From the NCBI RefSeq assembly GCF_013256425.1, contig NZ_CP053904.1, positions 3,224,001 to 3,288,000 of the forward strand: a stretch of DNA of 64,000 nucleotides. Direction: 5' to 3'. Numbering within the stretch: position 1 is the first letter of the stretch; each line of letters begins with the position of its first letter. Positions 1-8,972 of this stretch are shown piece after piece. A program made the translations under genes and the position numbers. The DNA is from Hymenobacter sp. BRD67. GTDB lineage: Bacteria; Bacteroidota; Bacteroidia; Cytophagales; Hymenobacteraceae. The notes under the pieces were generated by a model. The model was not told the origin of the DNA and made no database searches. It saw only the letters and a list, made by a program, of their open reading frames with translations.

Positions 1-45
1 ATCAACCGCAACTTTACAGTGAAGCAGCGGCGCCATAAGATATAA
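1..45 (+). CDS. C-terminal end of an unidentified protein (partial)
   Basis: The first 14 codons are open and end in TAA at 43-45. The tail is basic (ending KQRRHKI). A strong hairpin with a T run follows 25 bases later, which fits the end of a plus-strand gene that starts before the window. Too little is visible to name a family. Confidence 0.45.
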   Translation: MNRNFTVKQRRHKI

Positions 46-69
46 CCGTTGGGGCAGTGGCTTATAAAA

Positions 70-109
70 GGGGCGTCCGGCTATTAAATAAGCCGAACGC
101 CCCTTTTTT
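70..109. terminator. Rho-independent terminator, probably bidirectional
   Basis: A 13-bp stem (GGGGCGTCCGGCT with the matching AGCCGAACGCCCC, one mismatch) encloses an AT-rich loop and is flanked by A residues on the left and a T run on the right. It lies between the end of the plus-strand partial gene and the end of the minus-strand nfu gene, so it can serve both. Confidence 0.8.
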
Positions 110-126
110 ATTATATTCAGCAAATA

Positions 127-729
127 CTATACCAGCACTCCTTCGGCTACTACCTCGCGCACTTCGGGCACCATGCGCTTGAGCAGGTTTTCGATGCCCG
201 ACTTGAGGGTAACCGTAGCCGAAGGGCAGCCCGAGCAGGAGCCCTGCAGGTTTACGGTCACGATGCCGTCGTGGTAGCTTTTGAAGGTGATGTTGCCGCC
301 ATCCTGCTCCACGGCGGGGCGCACGTAGTTATCGAGCAGGTCGATGATTTTCTGGCTTGTGAAGCCGTCCTGTTGCGTGGGGTCGCCGGCGGAGGCAGCC
401 TGCGCGGCTTTTTGCTCAGCCGCAGGGTCTACTATAAAGAGCTGCCCACCGGCCTCCACATAGCTCTTGATAAACTGGCGCAGCTCCGGGATGATGCTGG
501 TCCAGCCCAGCGCGGGCTGCGTTTTGGTGATGGTTACGAAGTTTTGGGCAATAAATACGCGGCCTACATAATCGAAGCCAAACAGCTCCTGGGCGATGGG
601 CGAGTTGGCCGCCGCTTCCAGGTTGGGATAGTCTACACTCACGCCATCGGGCAGCAAGGTAGAGTTGAGCACGAATTTCATGCTCTCAGGATTGGGTGAC
701 GCCTCGGCGTAGATAGAAACAGCAGACAT
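127..729 (-). CDS. nfuA: NifU-type Fe-S cluster scaffold protein (Nfu)
   Basis: 200 residues with two domains. The N-terminal half (about residues 5-95) matches the Nfu_N fold, including the ASPNPESMKF start typical of Nfu proteins. The C-terminal half (about 125-200) is the NifU-like domain with the cluster-binding CSGC motif in GSCSGCPSATVTLKSGIE. Nfu proteins bind and hand over Fe-S clusters to apo-proteins in the cytoplasm. The ATG at 729 is chosen because ASPNPES follows closely and no upstream start adds family sequence. It is a single-gene unit with its own upstream -7 element and downstream terminator. The symbol follows family usage; the exact orthologue was not checked. Confidence 0.9.
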   Translation of the reverse strand: MSAVSIYAEASPNPESMKFVLNSTLLPDGVSVDYPNLEAAANSPIAQELFGFDYVGRVFIAQNFVTITKTQPALGWTSIIPELRQFIKSYVEAGGQLFIVDPAAEQKAAQAASAGDPTQQDGFTSQKIIDLLDNYVRPAVEQDGGNITFKSYHDGIVTVNLQGSCSGCPSATVTLKSGIENLLKRMVPEVREVVAEGVLV

Positions 730-861
730 GACGGGAAGACTAAGGTGGCAGATAAGGGTGATTTCTGACGGCAGGGCGGACTAACAGCAGGCCGGCGGCC
801 CCGCGGCCATAGTCGTCAGGGCCTTTCGGCGCTTACAACAGCGTAGGCCCCGCGGAGGTTG

Positions 862-869
862 CAAAGGTA
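862..869 (-). promoter_or_regulatory. Bacteroidota -7 promoter element for nfu
   Basis: Read on the minus strand the site is TACCTTTG, an exact match to TAnnTTTG. It would give a leader of roughly 125 bases before the nfu ATG. Confidence 0.55.
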
Positions 870-1023
870 GGGCCAGCAGTGAGGTGGCGGGGCTGGCGGC
901 CAGGCCGCCGGAAAAAAACCGCATTACCCTATTTTATCACATCATTATGCGATAAGACTGAGAAGAATAGCCGCGTACCTTGCAGCGCATTTATTCCTCA
1001 CCTCCAATCCCTATTTACCTCGT

Positions 1024-2774
1024 ATGGCGTTTATTCCCGAACCTGGCAAACCCTACAACCTCTTTGTGCAGCACAGCGGCAAAGTACTGGGCATCAGCAG
1101 GATTATCCGTGGCGCTAAGCTACAGCAGCAAACTTTTGACCCTGCCATGCCCCAGAGTCAGCAGTTTGTCTTTCACCAGGTAGGCTTTCGCGAGTACATG
1201 ATTCAGGTACATGGGCACAATCTGGTGCTGGATGTGTCGGATAGTGCCCAGCATAGCGGCGACGTGCTATGCCTCTGGACCCGCAACGGAGATGACAGCA
1301 ACGGCAACCAGCGCTTCAAGTTCATTTATGGTGGGCCGGGCTACTACTACATCCGCTGCTCGGTGAGTGGCAAAATGCTGGATGTGATGATGGCCTCGCA
1401 AGACGACAAGGCCGTGGTTATTCAGTACGAGCAGGCGCCGAATGCTAACGCCGGCAACCAGCACTTTCGGCCGGTACTTTCGGGGGCAGACTACAGCCAC
1501 GCCGAAACGATGCCCTTTGTGCCGGAGGTGAACTCGGAGCGCCTGCGCGACACGGTCATCAGTATGGCCGGGGCCGTGCCCGAAGTGGGCTCGGGGCTGA
1601 AGGGGCTCATTGGCTTTCTGTGGCCCAAGGGCCAGAGCACGGTATTTGACCAGATGCGCAACTACGTGGAGACGCTGGTAAAGGAGCTTATCGAGGAAAA
1701 CAACCTGTTGCAGATTCAAAACAAGCTCAACGGCTTTCACGACAATGCGGTAGTTTACGAAAAAACTTCTGCCACTACCAAGCAGAAAAGCGAGTATTTC
1801 ACGGGCATGCTACGGGAGGTAAACAATCTTAAGCACGACGTCATCAACGCCCAGCATCCCGAAAAGCGCCTTACCTACCTGGTATCGGTGGGGAGCTTGG
1901 CCCTGGGCACCCTGCGCGAGCAATGCGTGCGCTACCAATATATCTACGGCATACCCGACCCCGACGCGGCCGACCACCTGGCGCAGTTCGATACTGCCTT
2001 TGCCGACTACACGGCAGCCTGCATTCTGAGCCGGCAGCGGGCCCTGGAGTGGCGGCTGAAAAAGATAGGCTGGCGCGAGGAGGACAAAACTATTGGCCTG
2101 GGCAATAGCAAATACACTTATTTTGCCTCCGACAGCTACGACGGCTGGAGTGCTAGCATGTACCGCACTACCAGCGGCGACGGCACGCCCAATGCCCGGC
2201 AGCGCATGCAGGTGGTGCTGCAAAACCGCATCGAGCAGGTAACGGCGCAGTTTGGGGCCGAGCTGGATGTGCTGCTGGCGCCTTCGCGCACCTGGAAATA
2301 CCTCCACCCCAACCGCACTCAGCAGCCTACCACCCAGCGTAAGACCCTGGCTATGGGCACTTACGGCAGCAAAGAGGGCGTCGCGTTCAGCGACGAAAGC
2401 GCGGCGGCCGGCAAGCGCATCACGGCCATCGTTATCCACGCGGGCCTGTGGATAGATGGCATGCACCTGTGCTACGACGGCGCGCCCACGGCCATGCACG
2501 GCGGGGGGGCGGCCACCGCGCGGTGTTTGACCTGCAGCCCGACGAAGAGATTGTGTCGGTCTACGGCCGGTCGTCGTACCGCATGAACGCACTCTGGTTT
2601 GAAACCAACCAGGGCCGCGTGTACGGCCTTGCAGGAGGCCGCGACGAGGGCAATTTCTGGAGCGCCGACCCGCCCACCGCGCTCAATGCCCACCTGGGCT
2701 ACATTTCGGGCTACCAGGGGGCCAGCAACCTCAACGGCCTCACGCTGCACTGGCAGTATACCGAGCTGGCGTAG
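1024..2774 (+). CDS. RICIN lectin - Cry-endotoxin-like helical domain - jacalin-like lectin protein (one frameshift)
   Basis: About 583 residues once a break at 2503-2509 is repaired. Residues 10-155 form a ricin-type beta-trefoil lectin: repeated segments such as LVLDVSDSAQHSG and KMLDVMMASQDD are each followed by an NQxF element. Residues about 170-425 are helical and resemble domain I of Cry delta-endotoxins: a hydrophobic GLKGLIGFLWP stretch, then VETLVKELIEEN and LNGFHDNAVVYEK, and later YLVSVGSLALGTLREQ, which resembles the central-helix region of Cry proteins. From residue about 444 a jacalin-type beta-prism lectin begins (GTYGSKEGVAFSDE) and continues in the next frame (DEEIVSVYGRSSYRMNALWF). 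There is no signal peptide, as in Cry proteins. Seven G residues at 2503-2509 would need to be eight to join the frames. A carbohydrate-binding pore-forming toxin is the favoured inference; a non-toxic lectin is the alternative. It stands alone on the plus strand with its own terminator. Confidence 0.7.
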
Positions 2775-2805
2775 GGTAGCCGGTTTGCCCACACCTTAAG
2801 GCCTG

Positions 2806-2843
2806 CAAGCCCCGCCCGGACGTTCCGGACGGGGCTTGTTTTT
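2806..2843. terminator. Terminator between convergent genes
   Basis: Stem AAGCCCCG / CGGGGCTT extended by CCGGA / TCCGG, followed by GTTTTT. It sits 30 bases after the lectin-toxin-like gene and 40 bases before the end of the convergent aroC, so it probably serves the plus-strand gene. Confidence 0.75.
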
Positions 2844-2882
2844 GGCTATAATCTGCTGAATTTACGCCTGCTTCCCTTTCGT

Positions 2883-3961
2883 CTACAGCCGGTTGGCGCG
2901 GGCGCGCAGTAGCAGGTCGGCTAGCACAAGCTGGGTCATGGCCTCCACGATGGGCACGGCCCGGGGCAGCACGCAGGCATCGTGGCGGCCCCGGCCGGCC
3001 AGCTCCACCGTTTGGCCCTGCTGGTTGATAGTTTGCTGGGTTTGCAGGATGGTAGCTACCGGCTTGAAAGCTACCCTAAAATGTACGTCCTGACCGTTGC
3101 TTATACCGCCCTGGCTGCCGCCGCTGTGGTTGGTGCGCGTGCGCACACGGCCGGTCTCATCGGTATAAAACTGGTCGTTATGGGCCGAGCCGGGCAGCCT
3201 GGTGCCTGCAAAGCCAGAGCCAAACTCGAAGCCCTTTACGGCATTGATGCTGAGCAGCGCGTGACCCAGCACGGCGGGCAGCTTATCGAATACGGGCTCG
3301 CCCAGGCCGGGCGGCAGGCCCGTAGCAATGCCCGTGACGACCCCCCTACCGTATCGCGGGCCGCCTGGGCCGCCCGGATGCGCGCTTCCATCAGCGCCGC
3401 CGTGGCGGGGTCGGGGCAGCGCACGGGGTTGCTTTCGGTCAGGCTCAGGTCCAGCTCTTTGTAACCTTTGGGTACTTCTACCTCGCCCACCGCCGAAACA
3501 TAGGCCTGCACCGCTATGCCAAAAGCAGCCAGCAGCTGGGCGGCCACGGCCCCGGCGGCTACGCGGGCGGCCGTTTCGCGGGCCGAGCTGCGGCCGCCGC
3601 CCCGGTGGTCGCGCCGGCCATACTTAGCATCGTAGGTGTAGTCGGCGTGGCTGGGGCGGTAGGTCCCGGCAATGTGCGAGTAGTCGTCGGAGCGCTGGTC
3701 GGCATTAGCAATAAACAGGCTGATGGGCGTACCGGTAGTAACGCCCTCAAACACTCCCGACTGCACCTGCACGCGGTCGGCCTCCTGGCGCGGCGTTGTA
3801 AGGGCCGACTGCCCCGGCCGGCGGCGGTCCAGCGCCCGTTGAATAGTGGCCGGGTCGAGCGCCAGTCCGGCCGGGCAGCCGTCGATAATAACCCCAATAC
3901 CCACTCCATGTGACTCGCCGAAGGTGGTGATGCGAAAAAGCGTTCCGAAAGTGTTTGACAT
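2883..3961 (-). CDS. aroC: Chorismate synthase (one frameshift)
   Basis: About 359 residues, the usual family length, read across one break. It catalyses the last shikimate step, 5-enolpyruvylshikimate-3-phosphate to chorismate, with reduced FMN. Family signatures are clear: [18 protein letters not shown] near the N terminus, [16 protein letters not shown], and the [21 protein letters not shown] block around residues 115-135. After the break, the C-terminal part carries [10 protein letters not shown] and [13 protein letters not shown]. The frame is lost at 3341-3346, where six C on the plus strand would need to be seven. The ATG at 3961 begins the canonical [19 protein letters not shown]. Loss of an aromatic biosynthesis gene is unlikely, so I read this as an assembly error. 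Confidence 0.92.
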
Positions 3962-4071
3962 GAAGCGTGAGCTGCGAAGTTGTTAGGTCATAATCGTCAG
4001 CTGCTAACAAAAAGAGGTAGCTCATTTGCCTGACAACTGATGGCGGATAGCGGATAAGCTGGCTGGCAAAG

Positions 4072-5552
4072 TTACCCCGCCCGCCACCACCCTACCACTG
4101 CCACTGCCAGCAGCAGTACTACCAAGAGGGCCGCGTACCGGCCCACTTGCTTGTATACCCCCAGGGGCTGCAGTTGGGTATCAGCTCGCAGCATTGCCGG
4201 ACCATAAAAGGGGTCGTCAACGGGGCGGGCAGTGGCCGGCAAGCGTTCACCGCCACCTATTACTAGCTTTAGCTGCGGGCGTAAGGTGTCGTAGCGAGCC
4301 GTGCGCGGATTGAAAAACGGCAGCTGGAGCAGGCTATCGAGGGCCAGGGCACCCGGCCGCTGCGTCACCAACCGATAGCGAAAGCTTTTCTGGATTCGCC
4401 CATCCGGCAGCGTATTATCCCGAATATCGGGGCCATATACTTCCAGGCCGCTACGCGGGTGCAGCGTAGGGGGCACCAGGGCCGCCGCATTGCCGCTCCC
4501 TTCCACGCCAAAGGTGTACGTGAAGGCTTCCCCGGTGCGAAAACGCGTACTGCTGATACCCTCGTGCAGCACGTAGTCGCCGACTATTGCGCCACCCGGG
4601 GCGGGCAGCGGGCGCACAGCCACGCGCAGCGCCGGTGCCACGTAGGTCTTATACATAGCCAACCGCTCATTTTCGCCGGGCTGCGGCTTTTTCAGTAATT
4701 TAAACTTCGTGAGCGTGAGGCTCAGCGCCGGAAACAGCAGGCTCTGTGGGGTAAGCGGGTAGTAAGTGCCGGCCGCCAGCCGGAAGCGCAGGTACACCTG
4801 CCCATTGGCGCGGCGCACGCTATCAGGCAACACGGAGGGGTCGGCCACGGGCACCTCCCAGGTAGTAGGCTGGCGCAGCTGCCGCAGTAGCTCGGTAAGC
4901 TGGTTGTTGAAATCGTAGAAATTAAGCAGCGCCTGGTCGGCCGGCCGAAGATAAAAATACAGACTCACCCGCACGCCCTGCCCCACAAATACACGGTCGC
5001 GGTCGGCCTCCAGCACCAGGGACGCATCATCGGGAGGCTCGTAGAAGTACTTCGGCTTGGGCTTGCCCAGCAGCTGGTCGAGCGAGCCCACGCCCGTACC
5101 GGGCGGGGCCGCCCCGACATCGGGCGCCGGCAGTGCGGGGCCCACCCGTACCCGGCCGCCGGGGCTGGGCAGTACCTGGCCATTCACGGTCAGGGAAAAA
5201 GGCGGCACCACATAGTCGCCTTCGGTATAGGGCAGGTAGCGCTGCTCCACGGTAAGCTCGGTGCGGTGGCCCCGCCGGGCAGCAGTTGTGTAGCCGTAGT
5301 GGTAGCCTGCCCGCCCTTGCGAAATCCTTCGATTTCGGGAAACTCCGAATGGCTGACCAAGGGAGTACCCCGCAGCCGGAAGGCCAGCTTTAGTGGCCCG
5401 GCCAGCGAAATCGCAGCGGGCACCGGCAGAAGCACAGCTTCGCCAGGGGGCCGGGCTGCCGGCTGGGCCTGCAAAGCCAGGCTGCTCAGCAGCCACCAGG
5501 CCAGCCACAGCCACCAGGCAGCTCCAACCAGTATTGCTCGCCGCGCTATCAA
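4072..5552 (-). CDS. batD: BatD-family membrane-anchored protein (one frameshift)
   Basis: About 493 residues across one break. The N terminus starting at 5552 is a signal peptide (WWLWLAWWLLSSLALQAQ) followed by the BatD-like FPEIEGFRKGGQ segment. After the break come TELTVEQRYLPYTEGDYVVPP, a second beta-rich repeat (FVGQGVRVSLYFYL) and a C-terminal membrane helix (AALLVVLLLAVAVVGWW). Bat proteins form an envelope complex in Bacteroidota linked to aerotolerance and stress, partnering with von Willebrand-factor BatA/BatB; those partners are not in this window. The frame shifts at 5270-5273, four C where five are expected. A start at 5514 in the later frame would lack the signal peptide and is rejected. 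Confidence 0.8.
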
Positions 5553-5726
5553 TTTAATAGAATGAAAATCCAGGCCATCTGCAAAGCTCGTACGTGTCCA
5601 TGCTTCTTTCCTCCGGGCGAGTCAGCTTTTTTCGCTATGCTATTTCTACTGAAGCAATAAATTTACGCTATTCTAACAGCCTACTCAGGCAGGAAACGTT
5701 AAATATCAATTAATTTATATATTATC

Positions 5727-5757
5727 AAAAAGGCCAGTCTGCAAAGACTGGCCTTTT
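5727..5757. terminator. Terminator-like hairpin
   Basis: Stem AAAAGGCCAGTCT / AGACTGGCCTTTTT with a GCAA loop. It is a textbook intrinsic terminator in either direction, but there is no clear gene ending here: batD starts at 5552 and points away. It may end an unrecognised RNA or a lost gene. Confidence 0.65.
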
Positions 5758-5772
5758 TGCTGCTGTGGGCTG

Positions 5773-5815
5773 GCCGCCCCCGACCTGCCCACAGCCTGGG
5801 CAGGTTAGGGGCGGC
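5773..5815. repeat. Strong inverted repeat
   Basis: Outer arms GCCGCCCC / GGGGCGGC (8 bp) and inner arms ACCTGCCCA / TGGGCAGGT (9 bp) are separated by a 2-base internal loop on each side and close on a 5-base loop. There is no T run, so it is not a standard terminator. Confidence 0.65.
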
Positions 5816-6465
5816 TTTCCGTACTAATAAATCACTACATAATTGACCGGTGCGGGAATCCTTCTGGCGGAGGCGCTCACTCCTGCGCTTAGCGCAACCA
5901 CGCGGCATTCAACGCGCTGTAAAATTGCACATTATCACGATACAGCTAATGGCAAAACCTCTTTGTACCGACGCGGAACTCCTGGTAAAGACCCAAGCCA
6001 AGTAAGCCGCTTTACGTGCAGCTACCTGTTTTTTCGGTCCTCTAAATTGCCTTTTAGGAATCCGCTCCCGGCTACCTCAACGTAGATTGATTTGGAAGCC
6101 AAGCTTGGGCGATGCGCATAAGTGGCCGGTGCTCCAGTAAAACGGCTACAATGACTTATTATAGTTAAAACAAACATTCAAAAAATCTTATTATTCTGGC
6201 ATTAAGACAAAACTGCTATGTGGCTTTATTTTTAGATTTTTTTATCCAACTTGTTTTTAATAACGTAACTGTCGGTAAAGCACTTACCGCCGAATTACTA
6301 CCTAGCCCAGCGCAACAACAATCTACCTCCCCCATATCCTTAACCAGTCAGGGCCGTAAAGGACTACCAGCAAGCCCAAAAACGGGGTTGGACTATTGCT
6401 ATACATAGTTTGGCCAGGCAGTTTGAGTAATCACTTTAGTTTCTCTTTTTTCCTTTTCCTTTTTT

Positions 6466-7218
6466 ATGTCCAACATCATTTCCTCCGGTCCAGCGCTACA
6501 AGGGCCCGACCTTGATAAGCCGCTGTACACGCCCATCAAGCGGCGCTCTTTCTTTATGTATGCCGGCGCTACCGCCGGCGCCACCGCCCTGGTCTTGGCC
6601 GGCTGCAGCAAGAGCGACTCATCGCCGGGCACAGTAAGTGTAGGGAGTGGCGACGTGGGCGTACTTAACTACGCCTACGCCCTCGAGCAGCTTGAGGCGG
6701 CCTTCTACACTCAGGTTCGCACCGGCTCGTACTACACGGGTGCCAACGCTGCTGAAAAGCAGATTCTGGACGACCTCTACTACCACGAGGTAATTCACCG
6801 TGATTTCTTCAAGGCCGCCATTACCGGGGCCGGTGCTACGCCTATCAAGGCCCTGACGCCCGACTTCTCGAAGATTGACTTCACGTCGAAAAGCTCGGTA
6901 CTAGGTGCGGCGCAGGCTTTTGAGGACCTGGGCGTGGCAGCCTACAATGGGGCGGGCAAGTTTATCACTACGCCGGCGTACCTGGTTATTGCCGGTAAGA
7001 TTGTTTCGGTTGAAGCTCGTCACGCAGCCCTTATCCGCGACCTTGTGCAGGAAGGCAACTTCGTCGGAGGCGACGTTATCAACCTGAGTGGTACCAACAA
7101 TAACAACGGTTTGAGCCCATTGAGCACGGAGTATTCCAAACTGCCTTCGGTAGTAGTAGCTACGGCCAATACCTACCTGGCCGATGGCTCTAAGCTCGAT
7201 GTTTCCGGCCTCGGCTAA
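6466..7218 (+). CDS. Tat-exported ferritin-like lipoprotein
   Basis: 250 residues. A twin-arginine motif (IKRRSFFMYAG) is followed by a hydrophobic stretch and a lipobox ending LAGC at about residue 48, indicating folded export and lipid attachment. The rest is a ferritin-like four-helix fold (Ferritin_2 type): the helices carry LEQLEAAFYTQV, YYHEVIHRDFF, AQAFEDLGVAAY and SVEARHAALIRDL, whose E, ExxH and ExxxxH positions are the expected metal ligands. Members are common in Bacteroidota as tandem pairs, but the substrate is not established. It is followed 45 bases later by a second ferritin-like gene, so the two probably form one operon ending at the hairpin at 8328. Confidence 0.82.
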   Translation: MSNIISSGPALQGPDLDKPLYTPIKRRSFFMYAGATAGATALVLAGCSKSDSSPGTVSVGSGDVGVLNYAYALEQLEAAFYTQVRTGSYYTGANAAEKQILDDLYYHEVIHRDFFKAAITGAGATPIKALTPDFSKIDFTSKSSVLGAAQAFEDLGVAAYNGAGKFITTPAYLVIAGKIVSVEARHAALIRDLVQEGNFVGGDVINLSGTNNNNGLSPLSTEYSKLPSVVVATANTYLADGSKLDVSGLG

Positions 7219-7263
7219 TCGGCAGCTCCGTCCTAATTCCTCATCTTCCTATCCACTATTGCC

Positions 7264-8310
7264 ATGAATTTTTTTCATATCCTTTCCGAAATCGAGAAAG
7301 TTGACCCGGAAGTTTACGAGCGTCTAGATTCTCGCCGTTCGGTATTCAAAAACATGGGCGGCCTGGGCCGCACCCTAACGGCGGCGGCGCTGCCGCTGGC
7401 GCTGGGTGCTATCTTCAACAAAGCCTACGCTCAGACTTCCACGGCAGCTACCGTGCTGCAGGTGCTAAACTACGCCCTGAAGCTGGAGTATCTGGAAACC
7501 ACCTTCTACAACCTGGGTATAGGTACCACTAGCTCCAACACCGGCACCAGCACTACCCAGTCGGCGCTGCGCGGCCAGTATAGCGCTACCAACCTTTCCT
7601 CGCTCGACCTTATCCGGGTCGATGAGAATAACCACGTCAACGACCTGATTGCTACGATTAAAGCACTGGGTGGCATTCCTATCAACGCTCCCAGCTCCAC
7701 ACTCGTACTGCCGGGTGTAACGGCCGACTTTGACTTTACCGGTGGTAAAGGCACGGGTGCAGGTCCTTTCAGCGGCGCTAGCTTCGTATTCAGCAACCCG
7801 GCCGTTTTCCTGGGAGTAGCTCAATCGCTCGAAGACACAGGCGTACGGGCCTATAAAGGCGGCGCTACTGCCCTGATGAGCAACCAGAACGTATTGACGA
7901 CGGCGCTCAACATTCACTCGGTAGAGGCTCGTCATGCTTCCCGCCTGCGCACTATGCGTCGCGGTGGCGTTACGAATAATGCCGCTTCCAGCGTTGCACC
8001 TACCAACCCCAACTCCGAAGCCGACCGTTCGGCTTCGCCCAAGAGCTGGGTATCGGGCAAAGACGGTGGTGGAGCGGTTCCTTCCGTAACGGCTCCTATC
8101 TATGGCCCCGGCGCCGACCCAACCAACTACCCCGGTGAGGATAATATCACGCAGGGCGGTGTTGCCTTATCGTCGTCTACGCTAACAGCTACCTCGGGCT
8201 TCCCGGCGCTGTCTTACTCAGAGGCTTTTGACGAGCCCCTGGATATGGCTACCGTAGTAACTATCGCCAAAACGTTTGCTACTACTACCAGCAAGTTCTT
8301 CGACCAATAG
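7264..8310 (+). CDS. Tat-exported ferritin-like protein
   Basis: 348 residues. The N terminus has a twin-arginine signal (DSRRSVFKNMG, hydrophobic stretch, cleavage after AYA). Unlike the preceding gene it has no lipobox, so a soluble periplasmic product is expected. The ferritin-like domain shows ALKLEYLETTFYNLG, DENNHVNDLIATI, AQSLEDTGVRAYKGG and HSVEARHASRLR, which carry the metal-ligand Glu and His residues. A C-terminal extension of about 110 residues is rich in Pro, Ser and Gly and ends with a helical segment. Operon partner of the gene at 6466. Confidence 0.82.
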   Translation: MNFFHILSEIEKVDPEVYERLDSRRSVFKNMGGLGRTLTAAALPLALGAIFNKAYAQTSTAATVLQVLNYALKLEYLETTFYNLGIGTTSSNTGTSTTQSALRGQYSATNLSSLDLIRVDENNHVNDLIATIKALGGIPINAPSSTLVLPGVTADFDFTGGKGTGAGPFSGASFVFSNPAVFLGVAQSLEDTGVRAYKGGATALMSNQNVLTTALNIHSVEARHASRLRTMRRGGVTNNAASSVAPTNPNSEADRSASPKSWVSGKDGGGAVPSVTAPIYGPGADPTNYPGEDNITQGGVALSSSTLTATSGFPALSYSEAFDEPLDMATVVTIAKTFATTTSKFFDQ

Positions 8311-8327
8311 CCGGTTGGGTGTACTTA

Positions 8328-8371
8328 CCTAAAAAGAGGGCTTGCCAGCGATGGCAAGCCCTCTTTTTAGG
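8328..8371. terminator. Terminator of the ferritin-like operon
   Basis: Near-perfect stem CCTAAAAAGAGGGCTTGCCA / TGGCAAGCCCTCTTTTTAGG with a short loop and internal T run, 18 bases after the second ferritin-like stop codon. Confidence 0.8.
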
Positions 8372-8762
8372 TAGAGCGGCTCCTAGGCAGCCCGCCCGGT
8401 ACACGCATTTGAAAACGGCGCCAAGCTGCACCCCAACTTGGGAGTTACTCCAGGGGCCCAGCGAAACTGAGTGGTGGGGTGTCAGCTGCGCTGGCGTATA
8501 CTCTTCCCGAAGCTGCGCCAACTTTTTCTGCAATCGGATTTAAGCTGCCTGGCAAGCAGCCATTTGCCCGGATAATTGTTATTCGATAACCGGGAATCTG
8601 GGCAGGCTGCGTTAAAGAAAAATCAATAAAAACTTAGTAACTTTCTATCAGTATCCGGAAAGACAGCCACTTTAACAGTGGATAAAGCGCTTTTGAAGCA
8701 TTATCGGCCGTTTTTCCGTATAGGACGCACCTACCTACTTACCTCTCTTATTCCCACCCGCT
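8372..8762. other. Intergenic region, no supported gene
   Basis: About 390 bases between the ferritin-like operon and the small gene at 8763. I see no family-like coding frame. A quasi-palindrome (CCCGGATAATTG with TCGATAACCGGG) lies near 8570-8597, and AT-rich sequence near 8620-8650 could hold the promoter of the small downstream gene. Confidence 0.4.
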
Positions 8763-8972
8763 ATGTTAGATTACGTAAAAACGATTTTGCTTAAAGTCAG
8801 CTTCAGCAAAATCCTTTTTGAGAAAGAGCTGCGCAAGGCGCTGCGGCAAATTTTGCCTGATGAGCTGCCGGCCTTCAAAACGTGGTGCTACGAGAAGTTT
8901 GCCCGCCTCTACCGCCGGGTGTTAAAGCGGGTTTTTACCCAGTACAGCACACTGCCCAAGCTGGCAGCTTAG
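8763..8972 (+). CDS. Small basic hypothetical protein
   Basis: 69 residues, helical and very basic (for example [17 protein letters not shown] and [12 protein letters not shown]), with no membrane helix or signal. I do not recognise a family, but the composition and ATG start look like a real short protein. Its TAG stop (8970-8972) overlaps the convergent queG stop (8969-8971) by two bases, so the two genes have no space for a terminator between them. Confidence 0.6.
   Translation: MLDYVKTILLKVSFSKILFEKELRKALRQILPDELPAFKTWCYEKFARLYRRVLKRVFTQYSTLPKLAA

Larger units (their letters stand above)
5553..6465. other. Gene-free AT-richer region with two hairpins
   Basis: About 900 bases with no coding frame that I can support. 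It contains two adjacent stem-loops near 5.7-5.8 kb (listed separately) and then AT-rich sequence up to the ferritin-like gene. Short open frames here lack any recognisable pattern. The last 50 bases before 6466 are pyrimidine-rich and probably hold the leader of the ferritin-like operon. Confidence 0.5.

Noticed and set aside
271..699. A 142-codon plus-strand frame over nfu
   Set aside because: Antisense to an intact Fe-S scaffold gene.
5843..6085. Small open frames in the gene-free region
   Set aside because: No conserved pattern, no plausible start context, and overlapping frames on both strands look equally random.
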